64,000 bases of DNA. It comes from an uncultured Lachnospiraceae bacterium. Its GTDB lineage: Bacteria; Bacillota; Clostridia; Lachnospirales; Lachnospiraceae. Position numbers and translations under genes: made by a program. The stretch lies in the NCBI GenBank assembly GCA_946182825.1, contig CAMGZH010000006.1:1-64000 (forward strand), read 5' to 3'. Below the pieces are notes generated by a model that was not told the origin of the DNA, made no database searches, and saw only the letters and a program-made list of their open reading frames with translations. This document shows, piece by piece, positions 15,301 to 24,086 of the stretch (positions are counted from its first letter, which is position 1; each line of letters starts with the position of its first letter).

Positions 15301-16842
15301 TTAAGTTGTTAAATAGTTAATTTGTCCGATCCCCTTAAAATGACAAATCGGAAACCTGTTTCTGATGCCGGAGAGCTGAGAGTAGAAGATGGGCTGAGAT
15401 TCATAGGCAAACTGCACCTTCATCCGATATACACAGCGATCCATCGTTACATTTTTATACCCCTCCTGCAGGTGCAGGACATTCTCCATAAGATCCAAAG
15501 ATCGAAGACCAAGGCTCTTCTGGGTCTGTAATGCTGACATGATGCATAAGTATTCCTCATAATCGATTCCCTCCGAACATTCCTTTGCTTTCACCGAAAC
15601 CGGAAAATAATTTGCCAGACATAACAGCTGACTGGTCCATTGGGCCGGGGTCTTTAATAGAGCTACCTTCTTTCCCGAAAGCAGTGTCCGCACATCCAAT
15701 ACACTTTCCACATAAGACCAGGATGCCATGAGCCCCGCCTTTGTCGCCTCGATGATGGCCGAATTCCCTGTCCAACCAACCAACGCAAGCGCCAGACTTT
15801 CCACCTCCGCCATTTTCGCCGGATCTCTCCGTAAACTGATAAGATTCTCTGCTTCCCTCATCACCAGAAGCTTTTCTACAACAGCAGCCAAATTTGCCTT
15901 ATCACTTTTCTTTCCACAGATCACATATTCCCATTCATATTGCAAGCCTACATGACCAAAGTCTCTTCCATAATGCTGGAAATGGGTCATTTCATAATCT
16001 GTGAAAAGCGCCCGTTCCACCGCAGAAAATCCTTCCTCTGAAGTGTTCCCCTTGGCAAGAGGCCGTTTTGATACCGGCTCCTTTAATCCAAGCACTTCCG
16101 TAGAAATTGTCTCTTCCGAAGGGATGACCTGCGACAGGATCGTGCTGTCCTTCCAATCCATCACTCTATCCATGGGATTTTCTGCTGGTTCTTCCTCTGT
16201 CGTTCCTCCCTTTTTCCTGCTTCGTGTCCCGGTGCTGTTTTTCTTCTTTTCTTTGCCGGCATCCTTTTCTCTCTTTTCTTTCTCTGCCTGCTTTTCTTTT
16301 TCTTCCTTCGCCTGCTTTACCGCTTTCTGCCCCTTCTCGATCATTTGATCAACATTACCGGTATCTTCTCGGTCCTTTTCCACCTGATCCTTTTGCTTCG
16401 TAAGTGCATCCAGCGCCTGCTGCGGCAATTCTTCCTTTTGCCTCAGGGCGGCCTCTTTTAAAAAAGGAAGCCCACCCTGATCCGTGATCAGTCCATATTC
16501 GCCAATCGCACACTTTTTTACTCCCAGGCGATAATAGTTTTCTCCGGCCAGACAGGGATTCGCATTTTCCTCAAGATATTCCCCCATAACAGCTTCCATC
16601 AGGCTTAGATCCACAGTACCTTCCCCTCCGTAGCAACTGTCCAGAGCTAAAACACCATAGGTATCCCACAAAGGGCGAAGATACTCACCGAAACAACTCA
16701 TGACCGCTTCTCTTGAGATCACTTCCGATTTGATTTTCTGTCCCACAAGTCTTGCCGTATCCAGAAACGTGAAAAACAATACCAGCGTCATCAATAGGGT
16801 AAGAGAGTAGAATACCGTAATACTTCCCTCTTCCTTTTTCAA
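15301..16842 (-). CDS. DUF5702 (TadG-like) surface protein
   Basis: The start chosen is the TTG at 16842, 7 bases after GAGGGA; this gives 513 residues. An alternative TTG at 16863 would overlap the previous gene. The N-terminus EEGSITVFYSLTLLMTLVLF has the TadE/TadG-like class-III signal and a single membrane helix. A Lys/Glu-rich low-complexity stretch follows (about 165-240) before a mostly helical region of about 230 residues. DUF5702 proteins are found in Clostridial Tad loci, probably as minor pilins or surface-exposed pilus-associated proteins. No enzymatic motif is seen. Cys are scattered, without an obvious metal site. Confidence 0.75.
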   Translation of the reverse strand: MKKEEGSITVFYSLTLLMTLVLFFTFLDTARLVGQKIKSEVISREAVMSCFGEYLRPLWDTYGVLALDSCYGGEGTVDLSLMEAVMGEYLEENANPCLAGENYYRLGVKKCAIGEYGLITDQGGLPFLKEAALRQKEELPQQALDALTKQKDQVEKDREDTGNVDQMIEKGQKAVKQAKEEKEKQAEKEKREKDAGKEKKKNSTGTRSRKKGGTTEEEPAENPMDRVMDWKDSTILSQVIPSEETISTEVLGLKEPVSKRPLAKGNTSEEGFSAVERALFTDYEMTHFQHYGRDFGHVGLQYEWEYVICGKKSDKANLAAVVEKLLVMREAENLISLRRDPAKMAEVESLALALVGWTGNSAIIEATKAGLMASWSYVESVLDVRTLLSGKKVALLKTPAQWTSQLLCLANYFPVSVKAKECSEGIDYEEYLCIMSALQTQKSLGLRSLDLMENVLHLQEGYKNVTMDRCVYRMKVQFAYESQPIFYSQLSGIRNRFPICHFKGIGQINYLTT

Positions 16843-16852
16843 AGTTATTCCC

Positions 16853-17032
16853 TCAATCTCCAAAGTTATCCACAGAATCTGACTTTGTCTTCACATTTTC
16901 CAGTGTGTCTTCCACAATTTCCTTGATGGTCGTTCGAAAAATAATAACCAGGCTTACAATGATGACAAGCAACAACACGACCTCCACCGTTCCGATTGCA
17001 TCCTCTTCCCGCAAAAATTCTCTGATTCCCAT
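16853..17032 (-). CDS. Small Flp/TadE-like pilin
   Basis: This 59-residue gene starts MGIREFLREEDAIGTVEVVL and continues LLVIIVSLVIIF before a short charged tail ending NFGD. The pattern is a Flp-type prepilin: basic and acidic leader, then a small residue (G) and the Glu of the mature pilin (GTVE) followed by a hydrophobic helix. It would be processed by an A24 peptidase and could form the main pilus fibre. Good context supports it: it lies between tadC (13-base gap) and the DUF5702 gene. It is the only candidate major pilin in the locus. Confidence 0.75.
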   Translation of the reverse strand: MGIREFLREEDAIGTVEVVLLLVIIVSLVIIFRTTIKEIVEDTLENVKTKSDSVDNFGD

Positions 17033-17045
17033 CGCACTTCCTCCT

Positions 17046-18314
17046 TCATATTCCTAATTGACTGACTGCCGGGACCAAAAGCACCAACAGAACCACGCCC
17101 AAAAGTCCCACCATGGGGAGCAAAAGCTTCGTCGAAGCCTCTTCACCGGCCACCTTTGCCCGGATCTTTCGTTCTTCAAACGCTGCATTCTCTTCCTGCT
17201 CCAACTGGGACCTCAGCTCGCTGTCCCCCTTCTTCATATTGGAAAGCAGCAGCAGTGAAAGCTTTCTAAAATTCCGATTCTCCAACGTTTCACCCAGCCA
17301 AAGATAACCTTCCTGTTCACTGCAGCCATCCTTTAACTTTCGAGAAAGCGTAAGCACAGCTTCGTAACCTTCCCCCTTTGGATGTCCTCTGGCCAGCCGC
17401 GTTCCGTACATTTTCCCTACTTCGGCAAAGGCTGCCGGAACCGAAAATCCGGCTCCCACATAGAGCCCCAGCTGCGACAGTACCATCGGATAATCCTGAT
17501 TCAGCGATGCCTGAAATCTCTGACGTTCCTGCTTTTTCTTTCTGTGTTCCATGAAGACTGCAAGAAACAGAGCCGCCAAGCCCAACAGACATACCGTTGG
17601 TCCGTCATCCTTTCGTTTTTCCCTGTAACGGATTGATCGTCCGGCCGCTGACTGTGGAAGCCGCATTGCCTCTTCCTGTTCATCCTCCCGATCCGCCTGC
17701 TTCAACGCCTGCTGCAGATAAAAGGTCAAAGCTCCCGGACTCTGAAAGGGCATGGGAATCACTTTGATCGGAAGGGATATCTCCCTCTCTTGGTCTTTAC
17801 AACGGAGCAAGCCCAACACCGTAACATTCACCGGTTCCTTTACCGCCTCCCGTCGGAGCTGACCGCTATCATCCAACAGCCTTCCAGGAGTGGATCTCCA
17901 TCCTGCCTTTACTACTCCCTGATAAACATTTCGCAGCTTCAGATTCCGGTAAACCCTTTGGGGATCATTGTTCTTCCCCAGATATTCTTTGCGGATCTGC
18001 TTTTCCGCTTGATCCAAAGCTTCCTTTGCCTCTGCTTCGGTTGGCTCTCTTGCGCTTACCCGAATCTGTGCCTTTTTCCATTTTCCGTCAGAGACCCTAA
18101 GCTCCACTTCCCGGGTTATCCGTCGCTTCCCCGGATCTGGTCGTTTCAGAGATAAAAGGGACGCATCCCCCGTTATCATTCCTCTTACACTTATCACAAC
18201 CCCCACCACTTCCATGAAAAGCACCAGACAAAGGACCTTCTTCGGACAATCCACCTTTGCCTTTCTCAGTCCAACATATGCGATGAGCGTTATCAGTAAC
18301 ACAAACACTGCCAT
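17046..18314 (-). CDS. tadC: TadC-like type II secretion F-family protein, with long periplasmic-type insert
   Basis: The 422-residue protein has two N-terminal hydrophobic segments (about 1-45). A large soluble charged domain (about 50-235) follows, containing EPTEAEAKEALDQAEKQIRK, then the F-family core: a helix LLGLAALFLAVFM, a cytoplasmic segment with NQDYPMVLSQLGLYVGAGFS and the C-terminal helix LLLPMVGLLGVVLLVLLVP. GspF/TadC proteins form the platform for pilus assembly at the membrane, facing CpaF. The extra N-terminal domain is longer than classical TadC (about 300 residues). The start has GGGGGAG 7 bases upstream. Confidence 0.8.
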   Translation of the reverse strand: MAVFVLLITLIAYVGLRKAKVDCPKKVLCLVLFMEVVGVVISVRGMITGDASLLSLKRPDPGKRRITREVELRVSDGKWKKAQIRVSAREPTEAEAKEALDQAEKQIRKEYLGKNNDPQRVYRNLKLRNVYQGVVKAGWRSTPGRLLDDSGQLRREAVKEPVNVTVLGLLRCKDQEREISLPIKVIPMPFQSPGALTFYLQQALKQADREDEQEEAMRLPQSAAGRSIRYREKRKDDGPTVCLLGLAALFLAVFMEHRKKKQERQRFQASLNQDYPMVLSQLGLYVGAGFSVPAAFAEVGKMYGTRLARGHPKGEGYEAVLTLSRKLKDGCSEQEGYLWLGETLENRNFRKLSLLLLSNMKKGDSELRSQLEQEENAAFEERKIRAKVAGEEASTKLLLPMVGLLGVVLLVLLVPAVSQLGI

Positions 18315-18351
18315 GAGGTTACTCCCCCTTCTTCTTTACTTATCCACATTT

Positions 18352-19125
18352 CTAGATACGGATGTTTATAATCTTCTTCCCCAACCAGATCGACCCTGCA
18401 TACAGGATCAGAGCCGCACTCATTGCAACGATCCCCGGCAATGCATGATACACCGGTTTCATATATTCTCCTGCCGAAAGTCTCATATATGCCAGGATAC
18501 CTGCCGGCATGACGGTCATAGCTTTCAGTTCCAGTTGCTTTTCCGCAATACAAGTCCTAATTTCCTGGGACAGTTCCACCCTCTGGGAGATCTTTCTTGC
18601 ACTGTCCTTGATATTCTGGACATATCCTCCCCCCAGACGTTTTCCAAAACCGAAGATCACAGCAAAATCCAACAGATCCTCACTTCCATATTCCTCCGCC
18701 ATCTCGCGGAAGGCCTTTTCCACAGGAACCCGAAGTCTTACCTGTCCGTTTAACCTCCGTAATCCGGGCAAAAGAACCGACTCCTTCCCGTATAAAAGTA
18801 CAATGGATCTTTCTGCTTCTTCAAACGCATGCTCCACCGAGTATCCAGTCTGCAGGGAACTGCTGACGGATATCAACAGCTCCCGGTACTCCAGCTGTAG
18901 CTGCCTTTCCCAGGATTCTTCCTGCTCCGCCTTCCTTCGTCTGGAATTTAAAACCCATACCACCGGCAATAGGATAAGACCAAAGGTACTGTCGTAAAAG
19001 AGCCACGCCAGTAAGAGGGTGATTCCTATATTTTCTCCCACCAGGATCAACCGGTCTCTGGCAGTGCAAGCCCTGCCATCTTTAGCTTTACTCTGTTCTC
19101 CAGTTCGCCAACCTTTTTCCAACAA
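18352..19125 (-). CDS. tadB: TadB-like type II secretion F-family protein
   Basis: The 257-residue membrane protein has helices near 27-55 and 220-250 flanking a cytoplasmic F-domain: ELLISVSSSLQTGYSVEHAF, then FGFGKRLGGGYVQNIKDSA. It pairs with TadC as the inner-membrane platform. Its start is TTG at 19125 with GGGAGG six bases upstream; both lie inside the cpaF coding region, making a 79-base overlap. This couples TadB translation to the ATPase. A downstream start would lose helix-flanking residues but not the domain. Confidence 0.88.
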   Translation of the reverse strand: MLEKGWRTGEQSKAKDGRACTARDRLILVGENIGITLLLAWLFYDSTFGLILLPVVWVLNSRRRKAEQEESWERQLQLEYRELLISVSSSLQTGYSVEHAFEEAERSIVLLYGKESVLLPGLRRLNGQVRLRVPVEKAFREMAEEYGSEDLLDFAVIFGFGKRLGGGYVQNIKDSARKISQRVELSQEIRTCIAEKQLELKAMTVMPAGILAYMRLSAGEYMKPVYHALPGIVAMSAALILYAGSIWLGKKIINIRI

Positions 19126-20276
19126 CTACGGCCTCCCTCACCTTTCTCGTATACATAGATGGGTTCGATCTGCACCTGACCGTCCCGCATTCCCCTTACC
19201 TCTGCGATCTCCAATACCTTTCGGCTTCGATCGGACAATCGCCCCAGATGGATAAACAGATCAATCCCCGAGGCGATCTGTTGCCGAATCGCCGGCACCG
19301 GAAGTTCCATTCCCGACATCATCACCATGGTCTCCAGTCTTGCCACCATGTCCCGCGTCGAATTTGCATGACCACTGCTTAGGCTTCCATCATGTCCAGT
19401 ATTCATACTCTGTAACATCTCCAGGGCTTCGCCCCCTCGACACTCTCCGATAATGACCCGATCCGGCCGCATACGCAGGGATGCCCTTACCAGATCCCGG
19501 ATGCTGACCTCCAGCTTTCCCTCCAGCGTCTTATCCCTTGCCTCCAGTCGGACAAGGTTATCCACACCGATCACCTGAAGTTCCGCAGAATCCTCGATGG
19601 TAATAACTCTCTCCCCGGAAGGGATAAATTCCGTCAACGCATTGAGAAACGTGGTCTTTCCGGATCCGGTTCCTCCACTAAGGAAGATATTGTATCCGGC
19701 CTGTACCAGAACCTTTAGAAAATCTGCCATTTCCTGGTTCAGCGAACCAAGGGAGAGAAGCTTTGCCATATTGATGGGCTCCTTTGGAAAACGGCGAATC
19801 GAAATAACTCCGGAATCAATGGCGATGGGAGGCAGGATAATATTGACACGGGATCCGTCGGATAAACGGGTATCCACAATGGGATTGCTCTCATTAACCG
19901 ATTTGTTCATAGCGGAGGCGATCTGCTGAATCACATCCGACAGCTTTTCTCTGGTTGTAAAGACCTTGTCGGAACGAAAGAGCTGTCCCTTTTTCTCAAT
20001 AAAGATCTGATCCGGTCCGTTCACCATGATCTCTGTTACATCCGCCTCATCCAAAAGTTCCGACAGCACATCCAGTTTCCGGAGGGAATTGAAGATCTCA
20101 CGCTCCATCTTCAGTCGATCCGACGGCGGTATCTGCCGGTTATGTCCCTCCTGCAGTAGATGCTCCCGTATCTGCTGCCTTACTTCTTCATCACTTAATT
20201 CCCTGGAAATGTCCATTTCCTCAAGAACATCTCTGCGAATCTGTTCCTCCAGAGCCCGTCTTGCCTCATTAAGCAC
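19047..20276 (-). CDS. cpaF: CpaF/TadA family pilus assembly ATPase
   Basis: The 409-residue hexameric ATPase powers pilus extension. The N-terminal helical domain (1-110) is followed by the ATPase core: Walker A in FLSGGTGSGKTTFLNAL, the Asp box RVITIEDSAELQV, Walker B RMRPDRVIIGECRGGEALEM and the His box TGHDGSLSSGHANS. All catalytic residues are intact. The start is GTG at 20276 with AGGAG upstream, overlapping the TadZ-like gene by 8 bases. The C-terminus reads through into the tadB start. This is the best-conserved gene of the locus and confirms it as a Tad pilus. Confidence 0.95.
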   Translation of the reverse strand: MLNEARRALEEQIRRDVLEEMDISRELSDEEVRQQIREHLLQEGHNRQIPPSDRLKMEREIFNSLRKLDVLSELLDEADVTEIMVNGPDQIFIEKKGQLFRSDKVFTTREKLSDVIQQIASAMNKSVNESNPIVDTRLSDGSRVNIILPPIAIDSGVISIRRFPKEPINMAKLLSLGSLNQEMADFLKVLVQAGYNIFLSGGTGSGKTTFLNALTEFIPSGERVITIEDSAELQVIGVDNLVRLEARDKTLEGKLEVSIRDLVRASLRMRPDRVIIGECRGGEALEMLQSMNTGHDGSLSSGHANSTRDMVARLETMVMMSGMELPVPAIRQQIASGIDLFIHLGRLSDRSRKVLEIAEVRGMRDGQVQIEPIYVYEKGEGGRSCWKKVGELENRVKLKMAGLALPETG

Positions 20277-21252
20277 CGCCTAAATACTCCTTTCGAACAT
20301 AACCTCCTAAATTTCCGTTCAGCAACTGACTCATATGGTATCCTCCGCTGGTCAGATTGCCAGCTGACATCGGCAGCATCATGGCATGTACCTTTTCCTC
20401 CAATCCGGCTTCCACCAGTTGTTCCAAAAACTTTTTCTGACTTCGCACATAATAATCCCCCGGCTTCCCCAGCAACAGAATTTCGCTGACCCGCTCCAGA
20501 ATCTGCGGCATTCCCTGGATCTGCGCATCCATTAACCAAAGGATCTGGGTAAACTCCTCACGGGAGAGCTGCTCAAACAACCGGCACCAGTCCTCCTCCT
20601 TCACATCTGCCACCGCACCGATCCCCTGCAGAGGAGCGAGATAGTAGAAGCCTTCGTAATATCCAAGAAAATCGGTGATATCACTTCCCGTCTCTTTTCC
20701 CCCAGAAGACAGATAATACAGGTAATCCCCCAGATCCCGATTCGGACTTCGCTCCAACAGCTCCGGCAGAAGGCTGATCTCCTCCATATCCACCAGCAGC
20801 GTCTGTCCCTGTTCTGCCAGGATCCTGCTCATGGAAAGTGCGAAGGGCAGTGCCAGCTCATGATGCATGGGAGAGTAGATACAGATATTTCTCTGATCCT
20901 TCCGTCCGGCTGGCGTCGCCTGTGTTACCGGGGTCTTCAGGTTCTTCTGTAACTGCCGGATAAAATCCCCCATCATCTGGAACTTGTAGATCGGCTGATA
21001 GCCTTCCCTCTCCTTCTGAATATCTCCGGTGAGAAACAACACATGCCCAAGCTTCATCTTTGTATGTCCTACTTCCTCGATAAAACCTTCTCCCAGCAGA
21101 GCCAGTTGAAAAATACCTTCCTCCTGCAAGAAGAGCTCGACCTTTGTGTACCCTGTCACCTCATAGTTGACACCACTGCCAATCAGATAATTCACCATAG
21201 CCTGAACATAGGCACTATCCTTATCTGCGATCAATAGTTTCACTGCCTTCAT
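20269..21252 (-). CDS. TadZ/CpaE-like protein with degenerate P-loop
   Basis: The 327-residue cytoplasmic protein has an N-terminal receiver-like segment (MKAVKLLIADKDSAYVQAMV, to about 110) and a C-terminal ParA/MinD-like domain from about 125. In the ParA fold the deviant Walker A motif should read KGGxGKT. Here the equivalent is YSPMHHELALPF, without the Gly-rich lysine. The following helix and Walker A'-like LLVDME remain. TadZ/CpaE proteins place the pilus machine at a pole. This copy probably does not hydrolyse ATP, although binding is not excluded. It sits second in the operon, overlapping cpaF. Confidence 0.8.
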   Translation of the reverse strand: MKAVKLLIADKDSAYVQAMVNYLIGSGVNYEVTGYTKVELFLQEEGIFQLALLGEGFIEEVGHTKMKLGHVLFLTGDIQKEREGYQPIYKFQMMGDFIRQLQKNLKTPVTQATPAGRKDQRNICIYSPMHHELALPFALSMSRILAEQGQTLLVDMEEISLLPELLERSPNRDLGDYLYYLSSGGKETGSDITDFLGYYEGFYYLAPLQGIGAVADVKEEDWCRLFEQLSREEFTQILWLMDAQIQGMPQILERVSEILLLGKPGDYYVRSQKKFLEQLVEAGLEEKVHAMMLPMSAGNLTSGGYHMSQLLNGNLGGYVRKEYLGGA

Positions 21253-21255
21253 ACT

Positions 21256-21765
21256 TCACCTCCCGATAATCCCGGTTATCAGATACCCTAACGATATATA
21301 CACAGCAAAGTGGAGATAGCTGTCTGAACCTTCCAATGTCCGATAGGGAACCAACCGCCTAAGCCGGACACAGGTCGCTATATGTGAAAACAAATTGGAG
21401 AACCGCAAGATTAGCTGCCGTTTCCACAGGATCCGGATGGATCCCGCCAAAGCTCCCGTGAGAAAGGATAAGATCACAACCGATTGCATCTTTGTATTCT
21501 CCGGATACATTGCCATCACTGCAAAAAGCTTAATGTCCCCTGCTCCAAGGGCTCTGATCAGATAGAGCACATACAGCAGCAGGAGTGTAGCGATTCCCTT
21601 CAGAATCCCGAGGATCATTCCCCTTGTTCCCGATAGCAAAAAACTGGCAAAGCATCCGGTCATCCCTCCCAACAGGATCAGTTCATTGGGTATCTTTTCC
21701 CATTTCAGATCTGCTGTTGTGACTACGGCCAGATAGGATACAAGCAGTCCTTCCACAAGGCTCAT
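21256..21765 (-). CDS. cpaA: CpaA-like prepilin peptidase, first gene of the Tad operon
   Basis: From the ATG at 21765 the protein is 169 residues, with about five membrane helices. Both catalytic aspartates are present: TTADLKWEKIPNELI and the GxGD motif in RALGAGDIKLFAV. A TTG at 21804 would extend it, but GGAGGTG lies 6 bases before the ATG and the predicted promoter overlaps the TTG. It would remove leader peptides of Flp/TadE-type prepilins. It lies 3 bases from the TadZ-like gene, and the other peptidase is 7.5 kb downstream in the same operon. Confidence 0.88.
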   Translation of the reverse strand: MSLVEGLLVSYLAVVTTADLKWEKIPNELILLGGMTGCFASFLLSGTRGMILGILKGIATLLLLYVLYLIRALGAGDIKLFAVMAMYPENTKMQSVVILSFLTGALAGSIRILWKRQLILRFSNLFSHIATCVRLRRLVPYRTLEGSDSYLHFAVYISLGYLITGIIGR

Positions 21766-21803
21766 GTGCATCACCTCCCGTACACCGTTGTTCTGTGATG
21801 CCA

Positions 21804-21833
21804 ATTATAATCACCCTTTTTGCAATTTGTCAC
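21804..21833 (-). promoter_or_regulatory. Predicted promoter of the Tad pilus operon
   Basis: On the minus strand GTGACA (21833-21828), 18 bases, TATAAT (21809-21804). Start near 21797, 32 bases before the cpaA ATG. The rest of 21834-21968 is AT-rich with no gene. Confidence 0.6.
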
Positions 21834-21968
21834 TTGCAAAATTCGCAAGAAAAATTCCCTTGTTGATTTTTTACAAATTGCATTTTCTTCTTTTTTTGTC
21901 TATTTTTTATAAAATTTCCCCTCGTGTTTTGGAAGATACTCTAAACTTATTTTTTTCTCTTGTGGCAA

Positions 21969-21997
21969 CAAAAAAAGAGAACCACAAGTGGTTCTCT
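21969..21997 (-). terminator. Terminator of the flagellin-fliS unit
   Basis: AGAGAACCAC/GTGGTTCTCT forms a perfect 10-bp stem with a tiny loop, and on the minus strand is followed by seven Ts. It lies 83 bases after the fliS-like stop. Confidence 0.88.
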
Positions 21998-22079
21998 TCA
22001 AGCATCATTTTATAAAATTTGTGGATTTTCGTTCTTTTAAAAAATCCTTTTGCTTCCGGCACTTTGCCAGTTTTGTCGT

Positions 22080-22571
22080 TTAAGCCAGAAATCCTCGGTT
22101 CGGATCATAGTTGGTGCTGGTCTCTGTCACATCCGTTCTTCCATAGGTATAACCGGCCACCCGGTTATCCCGGTTGTCCAAAAGCGGCTCACTTCGGTCT
22201 TCCTTTGCCACCTCAACAAAGGATGTCCTCAGTTCTGACATAAGCTTCCGCGCCTGCGTTACGCCATCTGTGTTATTCTGATACAGACTCCTTGCGATCT
22301 GTCTCTGACAATAATCATAGATAGAAAAGAGTCCTTCACACAGCTTGCGATCACTGCGAAAATCCAGATCATCCTTCAAATGCTCCAAAACCAAACATGC
22401 ATGGCGTAAGGAATCCAATACATCCACCGATCCGGCGCCCTTTTCATATGCCTTCTGAGCTTCCTCAACGTAGCAGTCGAAGATATCAAACAACACCACG
22501 ATCAGCTCACTGCGGTTACTTTCCACGATCCTTCTGGTAAAGATCTGCTTCACTTCCTGCTGCATAATCAA
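22080..22571 (-). CDS. fliS: FliS-like flagellin export chaperone
   Basis: The 163-residue helical protein shows the FliS outline: ELIVVLFDIFDCYVEEAQKA (first helices), then VLEHLKDDLDF, LCEGLFSIYDYCQRQIARSL and KLMSELRTSFVEV. FliS binds the flagellin C-terminus to prevent polymerisation in the cytoplasm. It follows flagellin by 9 bases in the same direction, the common genomic partner position. It is longer than typical FliS (about 130) because of an unstructured tail with a DVTETSTNYD motif. The identification rests on pattern plus neighbour. Confidence 0.75.
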   Translation of the reverse strand: MIMQQEVKQIFTRRIVESNRSELIVVLFDIFDCYVEEAQKAYEKGAGSVDVLDSLRHACLVLEHLKDDLDFRSDRKLCEGLFSIYDYCQRQIARSLYQNNTDGVTQARKLMSELRTSFVEVAKEDRSEPLLDNRDNRVAGYTYGRTDVTETSTNYDPNRGFLA

Positions 22572-22580
22572 GCTCCTTTA

Positions 22581-24014
22581 TTACTGGAGAAGCTGAAGTG
22601 CCATCTGCGGCAATTCGTTCGCCTGTGCCAATGCGGATGTTCCGGCCTGCTGCAGTACATTATCCTTGGTGTATTCTACCATCTCTGTTGCCATATCCAC
22701 ATCCTTGATCCGTGATACCGCCTGATTCATATTCTCACTGGTGGTATTCAGACTGGCTACCGTGTATTCCAGACGGTTGGAGTACGCACCTAAGGATGCA
22801 CGGCTCTTATTCACTGCCGCCAGAGCCTCGTCCAACTGTGCAATGGCTCTGCTGGCTCCGCCCTGCTTTGTAATATCAAGATCATCAATATACAGGCTCT
22901 TGGTGTCCATGGCTGCCATCTTAACGGTCATCATCTGACCCTCGTTGGCTCCGATCTGAAGATCCATCGGACCGATATCGGTAACATCCAGTACGATCTT
23001 ACCCTTATCATTCGTACTTGTATCCGTGGTCTTATCGAATCCTTCCTTCATCATCAGGCTAATTTCAAATCCGTTGGAATCGGAGATCACGATCTTATTG
23101 CCCTTGTAATGAACGGTTGCCTGCTGGTGATCCTTAAACTCGGAATTTGCTTTGTCCAGTGTGACCTCGGCATTGGTTCCCCGTGGAACCCTGGGAGGCG
23201 TTACACTCTTATCATTTAGGCCCTCCATATCAAGTCCCAGCTCTGCCGCAAGACCTGCATCACTGACCTTTATATCCAAAACTGCATCGGAACCATAGTT
23301 CTCTGACTTGAAAACAAGATTTTCATCCATCTTGCTGTCAATCTGCGCATTTCCAATCTCCGCACCCTTACGAAGAGCCTCGTACACTTCCTCCCGTGAC
23401 ATTCCCTTCTCTAAAGAGATCTCATATCCGTTGAAACTAACGCTTCCTGAATTTGCCAGAGTGTCAGGGATCGTTGTCAGTGTTGCAACCGTCGCCTGGG
23501 TAGCAGCCTTTTCTATTGTGAAAGCATACTTTCCTTCCTCTACCTTTTCACTGGTCTGTACCCGGCTGACATTGTCAGCATAGACTCTGTTATCCAGAGA
23601 GCCATCCAACAACGCCTTGGTATTGAACTCAGTCGTAGAAGCGATTCGGTCCACCTCGGACTTCAGATTATCGATCTCAACCTGGATCGCCTGCTTATCC
23701 GTGTAGGAATTCAAATCGTTGGCCGCCTGAACGGAAAGCTCACGCATTCGCTGAATCATGGCGGTGATCTCCTGCATAGCACCGTCTGCCGTATCAATAA
23801 CACTCATTCCATCACTGGAATTCCGGCTTGCTCTGTCTAATCCGTCGATCTGTGCATTCATCTTGTTCGAAATTGACATTCCCGATGGATCATCATATGC
23901 ATGGTTGATTCGAAATCCAGAAGATAAGCGCTCCATAGACTTCGAAAGTGCATCTTCGTTTCGGAGAAGATGCTTATTGGAAATGATTGCTGAAATATTA
24001 TTATTGATCTTCAT
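22581..24014 (-). CDS. fliC: Flagellin
   Basis: The 477-residue secreted filament protein has conserved ends: the D0/D1 N-terminus (MKINNNISAIISNKHLLRNE, RLSSGFRINHAYDDPSGMSI) and the C-terminus (NMNQAVSRIKDVDMATEMVE, ending LAQANELPQMALQLLQ). A variable central domain lies between about 160 and 390. The LAQANELPQ end differs slightly from the usual LAQANQxPQ. A sigma-28-like promoter precedes it. The only other flagellar genes here are fliS and the 1055-aa FliK-like protein, so basal body genes lie elsewhere. Confidence 0.96.
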   Translation of the reverse strand: MKINNNISAIISNKHLLRNEDALSKSMERLSSGFRINHAYDDPSGMSISNKMNAQIDGLDRASRNSSDGMSVIDTADGAMQEITAMIQRMRELSVQAANDLNSYTDKQAIQVEIDNLKSEVDRIASTTEFNTKALLDGSLDNRVYADNVSRVQTSEKVEEGKYAFTIEKAATQATVATLTTIPDTLANSGSVSFNGYEISLEKGMSREEVYEALRKGAEIGNAQIDSKMDENLVFKSENYGSDAVLDIKVSDAGLAAELGLDMEGLNDKSVTPPRVPRGTNAEVTLDKANSEFKDHQQATVHYKGNKIVISDSNGFEISLMMKEGFDKTTDTSTNDKGKIVLDVTDIGPMDLQIGANEGQMMTVKMAAMDTKSLYIDDLDITKQGGASRAIAQLDEALAAVNKSRASLGAYSNRLEYTVASLNTTSENMNQAVSRIKDVDMATEMVEYTKDNVLQQAGTSALAQANELPQMALQLLQ

Positions 24015-24058
24015 GAATCTACCTCGATGAATTCTGTTTGCTTACCCTGACACTTCCT

Positions 24059-24086
24059 ATATCGGTCAACCGGCCGTTTTTCCTTA
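24059..24086 (-). promoter_or_regulatory. Sigma-28 (SigD)-like promoter of flagellin
   Basis: On the minus strand TAAG (24086-24083), 16 bases, ACCGATAT (24066-24059). SigD promoters read TAAA-N14/16-GCCGATAT. The -35 overlaps the stop codon of the upstream gene. Confidence 0.7.

Noticed and set aside
16843-16863. Upstream TTG start (16863) for the DUF5702 protein
   Set aside because: It would overlap the 59-aa pilin gene stop and lacks a ribosome-binding site; TTG at 16842 has GAGGGA at the proper distance.
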